A stretch of DNA of 64,000 bases from Siphonodentalium dalli (GCA_032622095.1 CP136067.1:54045899-54109898), one strand, 5' to 3'; counted from the stretch's first letter, positions 33,113 through 45,745 are shown. Notes: a model not told the origin generated them from the sequence alone. Numbers and translations are program-made.

Positions 33113-33920
33113 AGATGGTGATGATGATGATAATGGTGATGATGACGATGCTGGTGATGAGTATGATGATGATGATGGCGATTATTTGACGATAAGGAAG
33201 ACAATGATGATGGTGGTGGTGGTGATACTGGTGGTGGTGATGCTGACGTTGAGGAAGACAATGATAATGATGATGATGATGATGATGGCGATACTGGCGG
33301 TGATTTGACAATAAGGAAGACGATGATGATGGTAATGAAGCGGATGGTGATGGTTATGGTGGTGACGAAGATGATGATGAGTATGACGAAAACGACGAAA
33401 TTGACGATAGTGATGATGATTATTATGATAATGATAATGATGATTATGATGGTGGTGATACTTGTGGTGATGTGACGACAAGGAAGACATTTATGATGGT
33501 GGTGATGCTGATGATGATGTCGATGCTGGTGAGGAGGATGATTGTGATGATGATGATGATTATGATGATGGCGATGATGGTGATGATGATGATGAGGGTG
33601 ATTATGTTGAGTACGATTATGATGATGGTGATGATGATGGTGATTATGAGTATGACGTAGACGACGAACTTGACGATAGTGATGATGATGATGATTATGA
33701 CGATGGTGGTGGTGGTGATACTGGTGGTGGTGATGCTGACGTTGAGGAAGACGACGATGGTGATGATGGTGATACTGGCGGTGATTTGACGATGAGGAAG
33801 ACGGTGATGATGCTGCGGATGGTAGTGGTTATTGTGACGAAGATGGTGATGACGATACTGGTGAGGATGATGATGATGGTGATGGCGATGATGGTGATGA
33901 TCGTGAGGATCACCGATGAG
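33113..33920 (+). repeat. (GAT)n microsatellite
   Basis: About 800 bp of GAT/GGT/GAC triplets with recurring blocks ATTTGACGATAAGGAAGAC and TGGTGATGCTGACGTTGAGG. The opposite polarity to the ATC blocks at 31876-32650. Confidence 0.95.
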
Positions 33921-34223
33921 TCAGATTATTTTTCGTCATATTTCTTATACATCGTAATTAATGGGGCAATAACTAAAATTATAGGTGAAACGATGTTATA
34001 CATCTGAATTGCCATGTGTGTGTAATTGTATTTATGTTCATTTTGTAATACGATTATATGGAGAGAGAGAGACCCTTTGTAAGTTGCAAAAGTTGTGTCT
34101 CAATCCCGTTGCGTCATTATTATGCAATAAAATATGTTTACACTAAGAAGGGAATGCCCATTATCGTGTACATCATCTCGTTGTTAGCATTGGTAAACGC
34201 CTCGAATATATTGTCATGGGTTA
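33921..34223. other. No recognised feature
   Basis: Short unique-looking gap with a GA-repeat at 34060-34070. Confidence 0.4.
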
Positions 34224-35819
34224 TAAGTGCCACCGCACACGCTGCGATTAAAATCGTAAGTGGGGAAAATCGCAGGAGGAAGCATCCAATGCGCATGCCC
34301 ACGACAATATCGTAGCCAAATCGTAGCAATCAAGCACTGTTTGGTTTTACCAGGAAAATCGTGGTGTGACCTTGGCAACGCGCGCGATCGTAGCTGTCAC
34401 ATGACCACTGTCGCACTGGTCATGTTGTAAATACCACGAAAAGAAAACATTCAAAACTGGCGCAAAGTTCAGTTACAAACTTCTTGCACTTACAAAAACG
34501 AGGCCACATAGGTGTAGATGTGTCACGGCAGGGAGTGCAGGCCTATATACCACATATCAGGCAAGGAGTAGAGGGCTGCCGCAATTGTTTAAATTCAATT
34601 GGGGCAGCTGGGCCTGTTGAGTTGACAGGAACAAAAATCGTCGCGTGAGAACCAGATGGTTCTAACTGTATTTTGGCGGGAAAATGAGTTATTGGTACCG
34701 ATAGAACCGGCAGCTCATAATCTGTCCGTTAAACGCATGATCACGTGACCTCGAGTCCCAGTTTTCACACAAAATGCTGTGCAAATACGTTCTATCTCCA
34801 ATCGGCATTCTTTTGGTAGAGCAAGATGGTTCTATCTACAGAGCCAATAGGATTGGCAGATCCGCGGCATGTGGTGTCAGTTTGGCGAATGGCTGCCGAT
34901 GGAATGTGAATTGTGTTGTCTCGACAATAATATGAGATAAATAGTATAACGTTTCAACATTATTACGGTATAGCCCAATATAAATGTTCCCTTGAATACT
35001 ATTTACCTCTTCAACCTACAAAAGTATCAAGATCAAGTCAATAAGACACTTTTGTGAGCTATATTGTAGATAGAACGTTCTGACATTGTGATTTTCAATC
35101 CTAGGATTTCCACTTAGACCTTGTGCGTGTAGATAGAACGTTCTTGCGCTACGGGCGAGTGATTGATGGGTTACTTCATAGTGTTCCATCTACGTTTAAT
35201 AGAGTGATTTAAGGACTCACATGTTATGTGAGTTAGACCTTCGAGTTCTGTCAATGTATCGACTTGCACTGCCCGATTTGACCTTAAACCTAACGAATCC
35301 CGATTTAGCTCAAAAATACAAAGCCATGCTGAGCCGTTGTCATTACTTGTCCCAGAGTCTTGTCATATATCATGGAATTAGGTTGTATCTGAGGAGGTTT
35401 ATGTTATGGTAGAGTCAATTTTTTGTTAAATATTTGATTTTTGAGGGTGAATTAGCTAATTTTTTTAATTATTTTTAAGTTAAGTGTGTAAGCGTGTCAC
35501 TGTCCAAAACCCAATTCGTTCCTAAATATGCCATGACTTCAATATATTTTGATCGTCTTTCCGCAACTTCCAGACATTTTTTTTTCCTTTTTGGAAGGTA
35601 ATCATTACCCGTGATGGAATAGAACCCAATAAGTGTATTATTCTGTATATTTGACATCTCGATATCACTGACTTAAATCACCTGCCCATTAGCATAAACA
35701 TTGATTAATTGTTATCAGGGGGAATCATTTAACGTTTCCTCCATCGTGCATAAACGCCATCAACATAGAGAACTATATATTTCTATATCGTTGAGTTATT
35801 GTGGAAAGCAATAGCGACC

Positions 35820-37090
35820 CAAGGTACATATGTACAACCAACCCAATAACATACAGTCACTCCATATATATATACACATAAACACCACACACATGGCAAG
35901 ATAGTCACTTACTCTATACGCATACACCTGAACCATGACCACATAGTCACTCCCTGTATACCTATTCACTACTTTCATGATCATAAGTCAATCCTTGTAT
36001 GCCTATTTATCTCACCATTGTCCATACAGTCAATCCCCGTATACCTATTCGCCATGGCCAAAATAGCCATTCGAGATAAATATATACACCCCATCCATGA
36101 CCATAGAGTCACTCCATGTACATGTATACATATGCATATCACATTGACCATATATCCACTCGCTTTATATACGTAACCATCACCCATGACGATATATATC
36201 CACACTCGTGTATACCTATACACCCCACACATGCATGCCAATACAGCCATGCACACATGTAGGCACACTCATACACCTGATCCATGATCATATAGTCACC
36301 CCTGTGTATCTATTCAACGCATTCGTGATCATACAGTCAATCATTGTATACCCATTCACCTCACCATTGGTCATCGGTCACTCGCTGTATAAATGTTCAC
36401 CAAACCCATGGCAAGATACTCCCAACCATGACCATAGAATCACTCCAGTTAAACATATTCATCTCACTAATGGCGATATAGCCACTCACTTTATGCACAT
36501 TCTTCTCCATAACCATAGTCACAGTTGTGTACACCCTACACATTACCATACAGCCATGCAGGCCCACTAGGTTACGGTATACTCCTACACCTGACCCATA
36601 ACCATCTACATGGCATTGTAGTCACTCCCTGTATACATATTCACCACATTCATGAGCATACAGTCACTCCTTGTATACCTGTTCACCTCACCATTGGCCA
36701 TATAGTGAGTCCCTGAAAACATATTCAACTCACAACCCATGGCAATGCAGCCACTCAATATATACATGAACAGACATATTACCATGTATGTACTCTCGTT
36801 AATTACATAAACCACACCAATAACCCATTAAGCCACATTGTGTACACGTGTACTGTGTAGTCATAACCATAAAAACCATACAGTCACTCCCTGTATACCT
36901 AGTCACCTCATACATGACCATACACTCACTCCTTGCATACATATAGATCTCACCATGCCCACCCCGTTCATGACCATATTGCTAATAATGTACACCTATT
37001 TACATCATGCATGACCATACAGTAACTCCCTTTATACATATTCACCTCACATATGACCACACGGTAACCCCCGTGTTGCCATCTTGACAT
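35820..37090 (+). repeat. ~44-bp minisatellite in the foldback spacer
   Basis: About 25-30 degenerate units of the type CATGACCATACAGTCACTCC followed by TGTATACCTATTCACCTCA. Divergence between neighbouring units is high. Open frames across it are by-products. Confidence 0.88.
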
Positions 37091-37774
37091 CCACCCTATA
37101 TCGTGCTGATCAATTATCCTAGTAGGTCAGAATGGCCACACATTATGATTAATTTCAGTTCCATTTCAAAGTATGGTCACATTCGAGAAAAGTGAATTAA
37201 GCTAGGTGGGTAAAGTTCCAGCAGAAGTTCGAGAATCAGCAAAAGGTAGTTGATCTTTCTGCACTTCCACCGTGTTAGGAATCTTTAATTCTACACTCAA
37301 AAAGAGCCAATATGATAGCAAAACAGTGGAGACTTGCAACCGTTCCCAAATCAACCACTCCCAATGTAGCAATTTATGGATGGACGGCCAATTATAGACA
37401 GCCTGCGTTGTTTGAACCATTCTTCCTCTAAGATGCTGCACATAAATTCTATTGACTGATACCATCATATTTGACAGTGACAGTGAAGATGAGATTACTT
37501 AATCCGTGGGCAGAACAATTGCAGTTTATTATATGAATCTTCTGTCAACTAGTACGAATGACCTTTCGAGTTTAGTATAAAATTGAAAACAATTCAAAAC
37601 ATTGAGAACACTATCTTGGGGTAGGGTTAAGTTTTACTTTATTTCTTAATTCTGGTCTGGTACATGATTATAGCATTTCATGTCTGATATTGGGAAAGAA
37701 TTTGTGCTTATTGTGGTGCATGTTCTGCAGCTGTGTCCATAAAACTGACAAAGTCAAGGGAATTTTTCAAAAAC
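37091..37774. other. Foldback spacer without recognised feature
   Basis: Unique-looking spacer between the minisatellite and the right arm; an 88-codon minus-strand open frame (37202-37468) has no recognisable domain. Confidence 0.4.
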
Positions 37775-39027
37775 ATTTTCTATATAAATAATCAAAATTT
37801 TAGCCAATTTACCCCAAAAAATCAAATATTTAAACCAAATAGACTCTACCATAACACAAACCTCCTCGGATACATGCTAATTCCATGATATATGATAAGA
37901 CTCTGAATTGGTTGACAAAACGGAATGAAAACGGGCTGTTCTGACTTGGCAGGTATTTTCAGATAGAAAATCAGTTTTAGGGGAGGGTTAAGTTTTTGGA
38001 AATATATCGGCTTGTTGTATATCATTGCTTGTGATGTTGATATTAATAAATCGGGTATATAATGCTGAAACTGTTGATGCACCAATGCCAATCATGTATA
38101 CAATACAATAGTAACACACGTTACAAGTTACACATACGTATGTCTGATCCTGTCTATTAACTGACCATTGGGTTGTGCTTATTCAAGTCGAATTCCGTCA
38201 TTATATTGCACCAAACAATCTTTATAGAATTCACAAAATTGAATAGTCCCAGTTTCTACCTGACACAATCGTCAATCTGACATGGTTTCATTTCAGACTG
38301 AGGTTTGTGTCAGATGAAAACTCGGGCTACAATTTGAAGTGTGGTTATCCAGAGATTATCGTAGATAGAACTCACAAGTTTGAGAAGGTCCGTGATTTTT
38401 TGTGCCACAGTGTCCTATCTACTAGGGCATTCTGATCCGCACAGAATCTGACCATTATGTGTGCAAATGGTTCTATCTGCAAACACATTTTTACATATAA
38501 CGCCGTGAATCCGTTTTGTTCGGGCATGAAACATCGCATGTACATAAAGTCCGGCCATGGGCACAATATATAACCTCCGCGCATATAACAAATGGGTGTT
38601 AGTACAAAATTCCGGTGCTCAAAATTTCAATGTCGATTTTCTCTAAAATTGAGTAATGGTAGTTAGAACCTTCTGGTTCTCACGCGACGAAATGTCAAAA
38701 TTAAAAAAATATTAAATTCTGTATCTGTAGTTGTTACGTCCTAGTGACCAAAGCTGGCTTTTACAGGACGGTGAGTGGTACAATTTCACTTGAACTTTCA
38801 ACATCAACTTGTTAGTTTAGAACATTGAGATATGTGCCATATGTATTTAGTTGCATAATGCGGAGAATGTGGTATAACATTTTGCTATCATGTGATCGAT
38901 CACGTTGATAAAATCGTAGCTGCAAACATCGCAGCACCGTACGTAGCGTCTGCGGGCTAGCTACGATTTCTCCACCTACGATTTTCCCCACTTACGATTT
39001 TAATCGTAGCGTCTGCGGTGGCACTTA

Positions 39028-39800
39028 AAGGAGCGTTTGTTTCTCGTTTGCGTTTTGGCACGACTTAAATGACGGCGTACGAAACTAAAAGTGGTGTTAT
39101 ATTTTGTGAAAGTATAAAGGTAGTCATTTTACAATTTGGCAGACATATACTAACGAAAAGATTTGAATGTACATTTGCAGTATTCATAAAAATATACGAA
39201 TTGTTGTTACGAAAATGATGATGTTTTAATTTTTCTATGTGTTTATCGTTGTTCTGACAAACGAAATAATTGGATATACGTCGACTTTACGTTAGTATAA
39301 GTATACATCGTATATACAACTAAGGTTTGTTTGATCCCATTAATGTAATGCTTGTATTTTGTTTGGTTGTACATGAGGAGTTGTGTGCATTGAAGATGCG
39401 AAATGCGATACAAAAGTGAAATGCACGGACGCAGAAAAATCATGGCACACTATACACGTTAAAATGGTAATTTAGCCCATACCATGGGCAACAAAATTTA
39501 CGAATAGTGGGTTTATATTCAAATCCAAGTTATTGGTTTATAACAGCTCCAATATGTACTCATACCAATATACCAGACTGGAAATTATTGCTGGAATTCG
39601 GTGGGCGTTCTATCAATAAGTCTGATTCGCGAGACGGGTGCGTTCGAATCGGAGCTAGGTTTCATCCGCGGGGAGATGGGGTTGCTGGAGGAAGAGGGAG
39701 TGACATATTTTTGGCGTATATATATATAAGCGTAATTTTTTTGAAGATCTCTTTTCACTCGACTAAGAAAAAAAAGAATTTCTAAGTCTAAAAGTTTAGG
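39028..39800. other. No recognised feature
   Basis: Contains GTTCGAATC at about 39651, a match to the Pol III B box, but no A box or tRNA fold could be completed around it. Confidence 0.4.
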
Positions 39801-39839
39801 TTGAAATAATGGAGTGAAAACAAAATGAACGACTTTTCT

Positions 39840-40212
39840 GGAACAGGTCGATTTGGATCCCAGCTGGCCACTTGAGAATTTGAATCCATTGGGGACATTT
39901 TCCCTTCATTTTTTAGACTTTGCCTAATTTCGAGGCATTTCGGACTTTTCGACCCAAATTTGTTCGTCCCAATTTTTTTTTTTCCCCCACAAAGTACGTT
40001 GCCGTGGTCATTTGCCACATTTCCCCCAAAAAATCGGACCGAGCACAGGTCGGACACTTTTTCGGATCACTTTTACAAACTCGAAAAATGTTCTTCCCAC
40101 CTGGCCATTTACGAATTTGGGCCCATTTGCCGCAAGGACGCGGATCCCCACTATTGAAGATCCCCCGACTCCTGCCGACCCGATTCGGGTATCTTCGGGG
40201 GATCTTCAAATT
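39840..40212 (+). repeat. Two diverged ~240-bp units ending in a hairpin
   Basis: Units begin at CAGCTGGCCACTTGAGAATTT and CACCTGGCCATTTACGAATTT. The block ends in an inverted repeat, TTGAAGATCCCCCGA (40154-40168) with TCGGGGGATCTTCAA (40195-40209). Part of it (GATCCCCACTATTGAAGATC) recurs inverted at 44634-44653. Confidence 0.7.
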
Positions 40213-40341
40213 CGGGGTTCTAGCTCGGTGAATGTTCTTTGCTGTTGTTTTTGTTATTGTTGTGTGATTTATTTACTTTACAATAGCATGATCGACGGCG
40301 AATTAACAATTAATTAATTATTGAATTGATAATTAAATATA

Positions 40342-41323
40342 ATGAAAGTGTCAATGACACTGTAGCTCAACTTAGAAAGGGAATAATTTAATGTATTACA
40401 GTCAATGGAGCGATTAGGAATGTGGAAAGTTGAATGTCTAATACTAGTTAAAAGACATGAAGAGAAAAGTAAAATCCAAGATGGCTGCTGACGGCCATGT
40501 TTTCGGCCGAATGACCCCAAAATGAGTCGTTCCCATCTACATGTCATCGTTAACATCCATGACAAATTTTATAATGATCAGACTAAAGGTACAACCTGTA
40601 GCTCGTGCTAAAGGATTTAGTCATACAAAGAGTAAAATCCAAGATGGCCGCTGGCGGCCATGTTTTTTGTCCGAATGACCCCAAAATGACTCGTTCCCAT
40701 CTGCATTCCAATTTCAACAGCCATGACAAATGATGATCGAACTAAAGCCCGTGCTAAAGGATTTAGTCATACAAAGAGTGAAATCAAAGATGCCTTCTGG
40801 CAGCCATGTTTTTTGGCCGAATGACCCCAAAATGACTCGTTCCCATCTACATGTCATTATTAACATTCTTGACAAATTTTATGATGATCAGACTAAAAGT
40901 ACGACCTGTAGCCCGTGCTAAAGAATTTAGTCATACAAAGAGTAAAATCCAAGATGGCTGCTGGCGGCCATGTTTTTGGGCCAAATGACCACAAAATTAC
41001 TCGTTCCCATCTACATGTCAACATTAACATCCATGACAAATTTCATGACGATCAGACAAACAGTACGCCCTGTAGCCCGTGCTAATGGATTGAATTTTGA
41101 AATGCAAGATGGCCACTGGCGGCCATGTTTTTTTTACCGAATGACCCCAAAATGAATCATTCTAGTCTAAATGTTGATGTCAACAGCTATGACAAATTTC
41201 ATAATGATCCGATCAAAGGTACGGACTGCATTGTTGACGCCTTACGCACACACACGCACACACAGACGACGGACGACAAAGCCATGGCAATAGCTCAAAC
41301 TTTACAAAGTAAAGTTGAGCTAA
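40342..41323 (+). mobile_element. X-family composite element, 5 monomers
   Basis: 5' end ATGAAAGTGTCAATGACAC with hairpin AGTGTCAATGACACT and sub-terminal TAGCTCAACTT. Five ~163-bp monomers follow (AAGATGGC... near 40478, 40640, 40787, 40950, 41106), then a CACACG/GACGAC microsatellite (41248-41277) and the 3' hairpin AGCTCAAACTTTAC-AAA-GTAAAGTTGAGCT, ending CTAA at 41323. Each monomer carries CGAATGACCCCAAAATGACT and a GATGATCAGACTAAAGG-type motif. No coding capacity: the unit is not a multiple of three. The plan resembles pearl/DINE-1-type elements. Confidence 0.85.
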
Positions 41324-41680
41324 CAAAGGATAAATCATATAAAATATGTAGATTATAGAGTAATACTAATATTTTGTCTTCAATAAATTTGTTCGATTTG
41401 ACATGTTGTTGTTGTTATTTTGTTTAATACTTAATATTGTTGGGTTTTAATTTTCTATTATGTTATGTCAATCGTGAATTAATTCTTTTTAACAACATTC
41501 AGACGATATAATTTATATTAAATTAATATAAACTTCACTGTCTTCAGCAAGTTTAGGTCAATATAGGTCAGCTGAAACCAAAATAAATCAAGACCAAACG
41601 TTGCGAAACAGACGTAATAAAACAAAATTAATCACACATAATAAAACAGACTGAAAAAATTACACCAAGTCCTGAACAAG
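41324..41680. other. No recognised feature
   Basis: AT-rich gap between two composite elements. Confidence 0.45.
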
Positions 41681-42535
41681 ACAGTCAATGACTGTGGGGT
41701 CGCTCATCAGACTGCAAAGACTGATAAGACTGGGACTCTGGAGACCACAATAGTTGGAACTTTTCAAAATCACTTTAAAAGAAGTACATGTAGATCTAAA
41801 CAGGATATGTGGCCAAATTACCAACTGTACACTACTGATCACCACCCCCCCCCCCCCCCAAGTCCCCTCCCGACTAGGCTCAAGACTCCCAAGTCTTAGG
41901 TTGGAATTACACAATTGACATCTCAAACTTTCCCAATTGTTGGAAATTTCCAATCTCACAAGCGCCTTTTTATATAAAAAAAATAGACCTGATGGTCCTT
42001 GTGGAGGAAGCATATTAAGAAGGAAACTGTCCTTCGCTTGGCCCCTATTTTTCCAGGTTACCCCATTAAAAATATCTGTATTGCAGTCAAACAAGAACAT
42101 TCCATGCTAAATAAGCCAACTAGTTCTTGGCTCTTCCATACATATTTTAAGAATTAATATGTTGTGAAATAGTTATGTCTCTGGCAATGCCCTTATTCGA
42201 CTTTGTAATACCATTTTCACAAATCTGTCACCCAATGTAATAGATTGATGTTGTAATTGGGAATTAATGACCTCTAGCAGATCTCCACGAAATGTTTATA
42301 AAATGTCAGACTTCACTTGCAATGTTTAATATTTTTTGGAGTTATGTCCCTGCCCACATTTGACCCAGTGACCTCATTTGAACAAATCTGAATGTGAGTC
42401 ACCAAGGCAATATCCACACCAAATATGAACCCATACGGTCTTATGGTTCCAGAGGAGAAGTTTAAAGAATTGTTGACGGACGGACGAGGAGTGATGACTA
42501 TAGCTCCACTGGAGACTTAGTCTCAGGTGAGCCAA
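41681..42535 (+). mobile_element. Y-family composite element, short copy
   Basis: The same 5' hairpin (ACAGTCAATGACTGT) and head as 28500-28830, two to three monomers, GGACGGACGAGG near 42478 and the 3' hairpin GGAGACTTAGTCTC, ending GTGAGCCAAA. It lacks the hairpin array present in the long copy. A C-run at 41845-41859 lies in the head. Confidence 0.78.
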
Positions 42536-42839
42536 AAACTACTGAAATTATAGAATGACCCCCCCCCCCTTTGGATCCCAGAATGCAACAGAATTCAAAC
42601 TTTTCAATGGAAGGGGAAGAACTCCATCTTTAATATATAGAGTTATTCCCCCTGTATTGAAAATAATTTTGCTTTTTACTGCAATCTAGATGACAAAACT
42701 CTTTGGCAACTCAATAAAAACAACATGTCCACAGTTTATTATACTGGAAAAGTTGATAATACAATGTTTTGGAGCTTCCTCTTTCAAATGGTATATAATA
42801 TGGCATATATTTTATATAATGTAATCTGGGGGGTTAAAA
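42536..42839. other. No recognised feature
   Basis: Contains a C-run near 42560; otherwise featureless. Confidence 0.4.
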
Positions 42840-43410
42840 AATTAAGTAGTTTACTATTTTATATTCATTTTAGTCTAAATAATTAATTTTGAGAAAACAA
42901 ATTACATCTCATTTAACAAATCTGCTAATTCCACCCCCTCAACCCATGGGGACATCCCTGCAAGAATAGGACATCTGTGATTTATTTGGATGCTTGTCTA
43001 CATTTGCCTAACAATATTTCCTTAACCTTGAGAGCCAGTGCATTCTCTTAGGTGAGGCTACCTATGGGACACTCACATATATATAAGACAATGCACTGGC
43101 ATGATACTAGTACCTTGTTATAAAATAATAAATATTGGACAAATATTAAAACTAGGAGCTCATTTCTCTTGATCAATGGTCTATTATTTTATATTCATTT
43201 TATTTTAGTATACGTAATTGGTTTTGGAAAAAAAATTACATCTCAATGAACAAATCTGAGAAATTTGCCCCCTCCCCAAACATATGTGGGGACATCCCTG
43301 CGAGAATAGGACATGTCTGATTTATTTGGATGTCTGACAAAATTGGCCTAACAATATTTCCTTGATCCCCAGTGTATTCTCTTATATATAGGAGAATACA
43401 CTGGTGCAGG
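42840..43410 (+). repeat. Tandem duplication carrying degenerate Pal69 hairpins
   Basis: Two ~300-bp units share TATTTTATATTCATTTTA, AATTACATCTCA, GGGGACATCCCTGC, GAATAGGACAT and GCCTAACAATATTTCCTT. Each ends in a palindrome related to Pal69: 43034-43100 (67 bp, diverged) and 43369-43404 (36 bp, missing the central part). Confidence 0.8.
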
Positions 43411-43799
43411 GTCTTTTTGCTGTACCAGCATAGCTCTGGTAATGAAATGGTTAATACTAATACTATTATAAAATGTGTAAACTGTCAAACAGTTAGAGTT
43501 GTATTTGAGATTGCTGTAAACACATAGGATTAAATTTCATTCACACACCTCATTCTCTCCCAGCCTGATAAATGTGGATATTGAGATAAAAGTTAATTAC
43601 TTTATAATGACTGGACACACAGCTGTGAGCACTTTGAGAATTAAGGCTGGTCAGCTCCTGGCATGTCATATAACTAAAGTGTAAGGCTTTTAATGGTGTG
43701 AACCTTGCAAGGATCTGGTGTGGGGTGGCAGGGACATTCAGTGGTGGAGGTGGGGGCGGGGATTGAGGGGGCAAGGATTTAAAACATGGATTTAAATAA
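43411..43799. other. No recognised feature
   Basis: A short Pro-rich reading on the minus strand (43550-43774) arises from a GGTGGAGG-type tract and is not supported as coding. Confidence 0.4.
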
Positions 43800-44327
43800 A
43801 AAAAATTAAAGAGTTATGTCCCTGGCTCTGCCCCTATTTGACCCAGTGACCCCATTTGAACAAATCTGAACCCCAGTCACACAAGGACTCTCCATAACAA
43901 ATGTAAGCAAAATCGGTCAAATGGTTCAAAAGAAGAAGTCATTCTAAGAATTACTATGGAGGAATAGAGTTATGGCCCTGGTTTCTCAATTAATCAACCT
44001 GGTGACCTCATTTTAACAAATCTGAATTTTAGTCAACTAGGGAACATCCACACCAAATATGAATCCATACGGCCTTATAGTTCAGTAAAAGAAGTCGTTC
44101 TAAGAATTACTATGGAGGAATAGAGTTATGGCCCTGGTTTCGCAACTATTTGACCCAGTGACCTCATTTGAACAAATCTGAATGAGAGTCACCTAGGGAA
44201 CATCCACACCAAATATGAACACATTCCGTCTTACGGTTCGGGACGAGAAGATGATTGTTGACGGACGGACGGACGGACGAGGAGTGATGACTATAACTCC
44301 ACCGGAGACTTCGTCTCAAACCTGCTA
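43800..44327 (+). mobile_element. Y-family composite element, 5'-truncated
   Basis: Three monomers (GTTATGTCCCTGGC at 43814, GTTATGGCCCTGG at 43970 and 44126, spaced about 156 bp), a GGACGGACGGAC microsatellite at 44260-44280 and the 3' hairpin GGAGACTTCGTCTC. The end is altered after GTCTCA (AACCTGCTAAA). Confidence 0.8.
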
Positions 44328-45030
44328 AAAAGGGAGTACATGTAATGTTAGTGAAGATTTAACTCAAAAGAACAATTCAATTTTTACTTGATCATCTCAT
44401 CTCATGGTCACCGCACTATCAAACTTTAGCAGCTGATACAGTTCTTAAGTAGGTACACCTTTCACATTTCAGTTCGGTCGTGGTGTTTGTTTCTTCCATA
44501 CGACGAAATCTGGTCATGAAACTTGACATGTTTGGATTAGAGTTATATCCCGTAGTTCTGTTCGGAGCGCCGAGTAGATATACAGCCAAATGTCAAACCG
44601 AATAATGCCGAACACCTTTCGGTATGACTCGGGGGGATCTTCAATAGTGGGGATCAGACAAATTGCCCATTTGCCACACTTTCCGACATTTTGCGAATAA
44701 GGAATAAGGAATAAGGAATAAGTAACAAAATTCACGTTGCTTAAAATGCCACAAAGTTTTTTTTTTACAACATACTGGTATAGCGTTCGCTATGTTATCA
44801 GGATTTCGGTGTTGAAAATTGCCATGAGTGTTTTGCTTATCGCTCACTATTTACATGCCGTTTTCAAACAAATGCTTGGCTCGCACCAATTGTGTTTTGT
44901 GGATAATATATTCATAATATCATTATACTATACTACATTATTTTCTTGGGGAAATTTTCATAATTTGGTAACTTATTTCTATATTATAACTTACAACGAA
45001 GGCCATCATGTCTTTAATACTTGTTTTGTA
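44328..45030. other. No gene recognised; contains a shared repeat fragment
   Basis: 44560-44660 carries an inverted match to 40140-40170 (GGGGATCTTCAATAGTGGGG) next to a small hairpin. GGAATAA is tandemly repeated at 44699-44720. The rest is unrecognised. Confidence 0.45.
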
Positions 45031-45034
45031 ATAA

Positions 45035-45745
45035 GTAAACAAGAGCATCGCAAAGTTATGGCAAAATATGCCCATGGTAATTCCAACAAGGGGCCATAAC
45101 TCTGGTCAAAATTGGTGGGCTTGACCAATATTTTGGGTTGATAAACTATCAGTCCTTCCCAGAAGGAAAACACAAGAGAACTTGTAATTGCACACTGTAA
45201 TATAATCATAAGTTGGGCGTTTCTCAAACAAAATGTCATAATGGGACATACACCTACATGTCTGTCTACATGTAGTCACACTTTCACATGCCCATAATTG
45301 AATTGAAACAGAAAAGGATCAAAATAAACCTTCAAATAGTTCAATATTGAATCGACGATTAGTCATCATAATCATTTTGACAAGAGGGACGAGTGCACAT
45401 TTTAGCACCCGTAATTTGAAAATTGCAAGTGTGAACGGGTGCGAGAGCAATCGCTCCCGTCTCCTGGGAAGGACTGAACTGTCATACCATTTCATTCCAT
45501 TCAGTTCAGCCGTACTAAAGTTATTGTCCTGAAATGAAAATTAAGTGCAAATTCCAACAAAAGGGAGATAACTCGGATATAAATTGTTGGACGGAACCCT
45601 AATTCTAACTGAACAGGTATTTTGTCCTAGTAAACCCACATACCAAATTTCATTCCATTCAATTGAGACTATATAGTATAAAGTTATCATCCGGAAACCA
45701 AATGCGATCGGACAGACAGACCAATAACTTAATACGTTCTGTTTT
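45035..45745 (+). repeat. W-like composite element fragments
   Basis: Two pieces. 45037 starts ACAAGAGCATCGCAAAG and has one partial monomer (CCATAACTCTGGTCAAAATT). 45380 starts ACAAGAGGGACGAGTGCAC with a hairpin GCACCCG ... CGGGTGC, then a monomer with GGAGATAACTCGG, ACCAAATTTCATTC and AAGTTATCATCCGGAAACC, and GGACAGACAGACC near 45710. Confidence 0.65.

Larger units (their letters stand above)
34226..39025. mobile_element. 4.8-kb foldback element with ~1.25-kb arms
   Basis: The ends AGTGCCACCGCA / GCGGTGGCACT are flanked by TA (34224-34225, 39026-39027). The first 47 bp of the arms differ at only two positions. Further matching inverted blocks are 34624-34680 with 38640-38690, about 34777-34830 with 38420-38490, and 35340-35480 with 37775-37925, so the arms run to about 35480 and 37775. 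ATCGTAG words are frequent near both ends, and GATAGAAC(G)TTCT words further in. The spacer contains a minisatellite. No transposase is seen; mobilisation in trans is assumed. Confidence 0.82.

Noticed and set aside
33093-33913. Asp-, Met- and His-rich frames in a triplet tract
   Set aside because: Microsatellite composition, not coding evidence.
34226-39025. Paired open frames in the foldback arms (35221-35412 plus, 37846-38091 minus) sharing a YHG-x-RRF tail
   Set aside because: They are the two inverted arms of one element, and most differences in the shared part change amino acids.
39620-39665. Possible tRNA or tRNA-derived SINE (GTTCGAATC B-box match)
   Set aside because: No A box or cloverleaf could be completed around it and no SINE tail follows.
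41660-42100. 146-codon minus-strand open frame
   Set aside because: It lies wholly in the Y-family head and monomers, which are non-coding repeats; the corresponding region of the other Y copy is not open.
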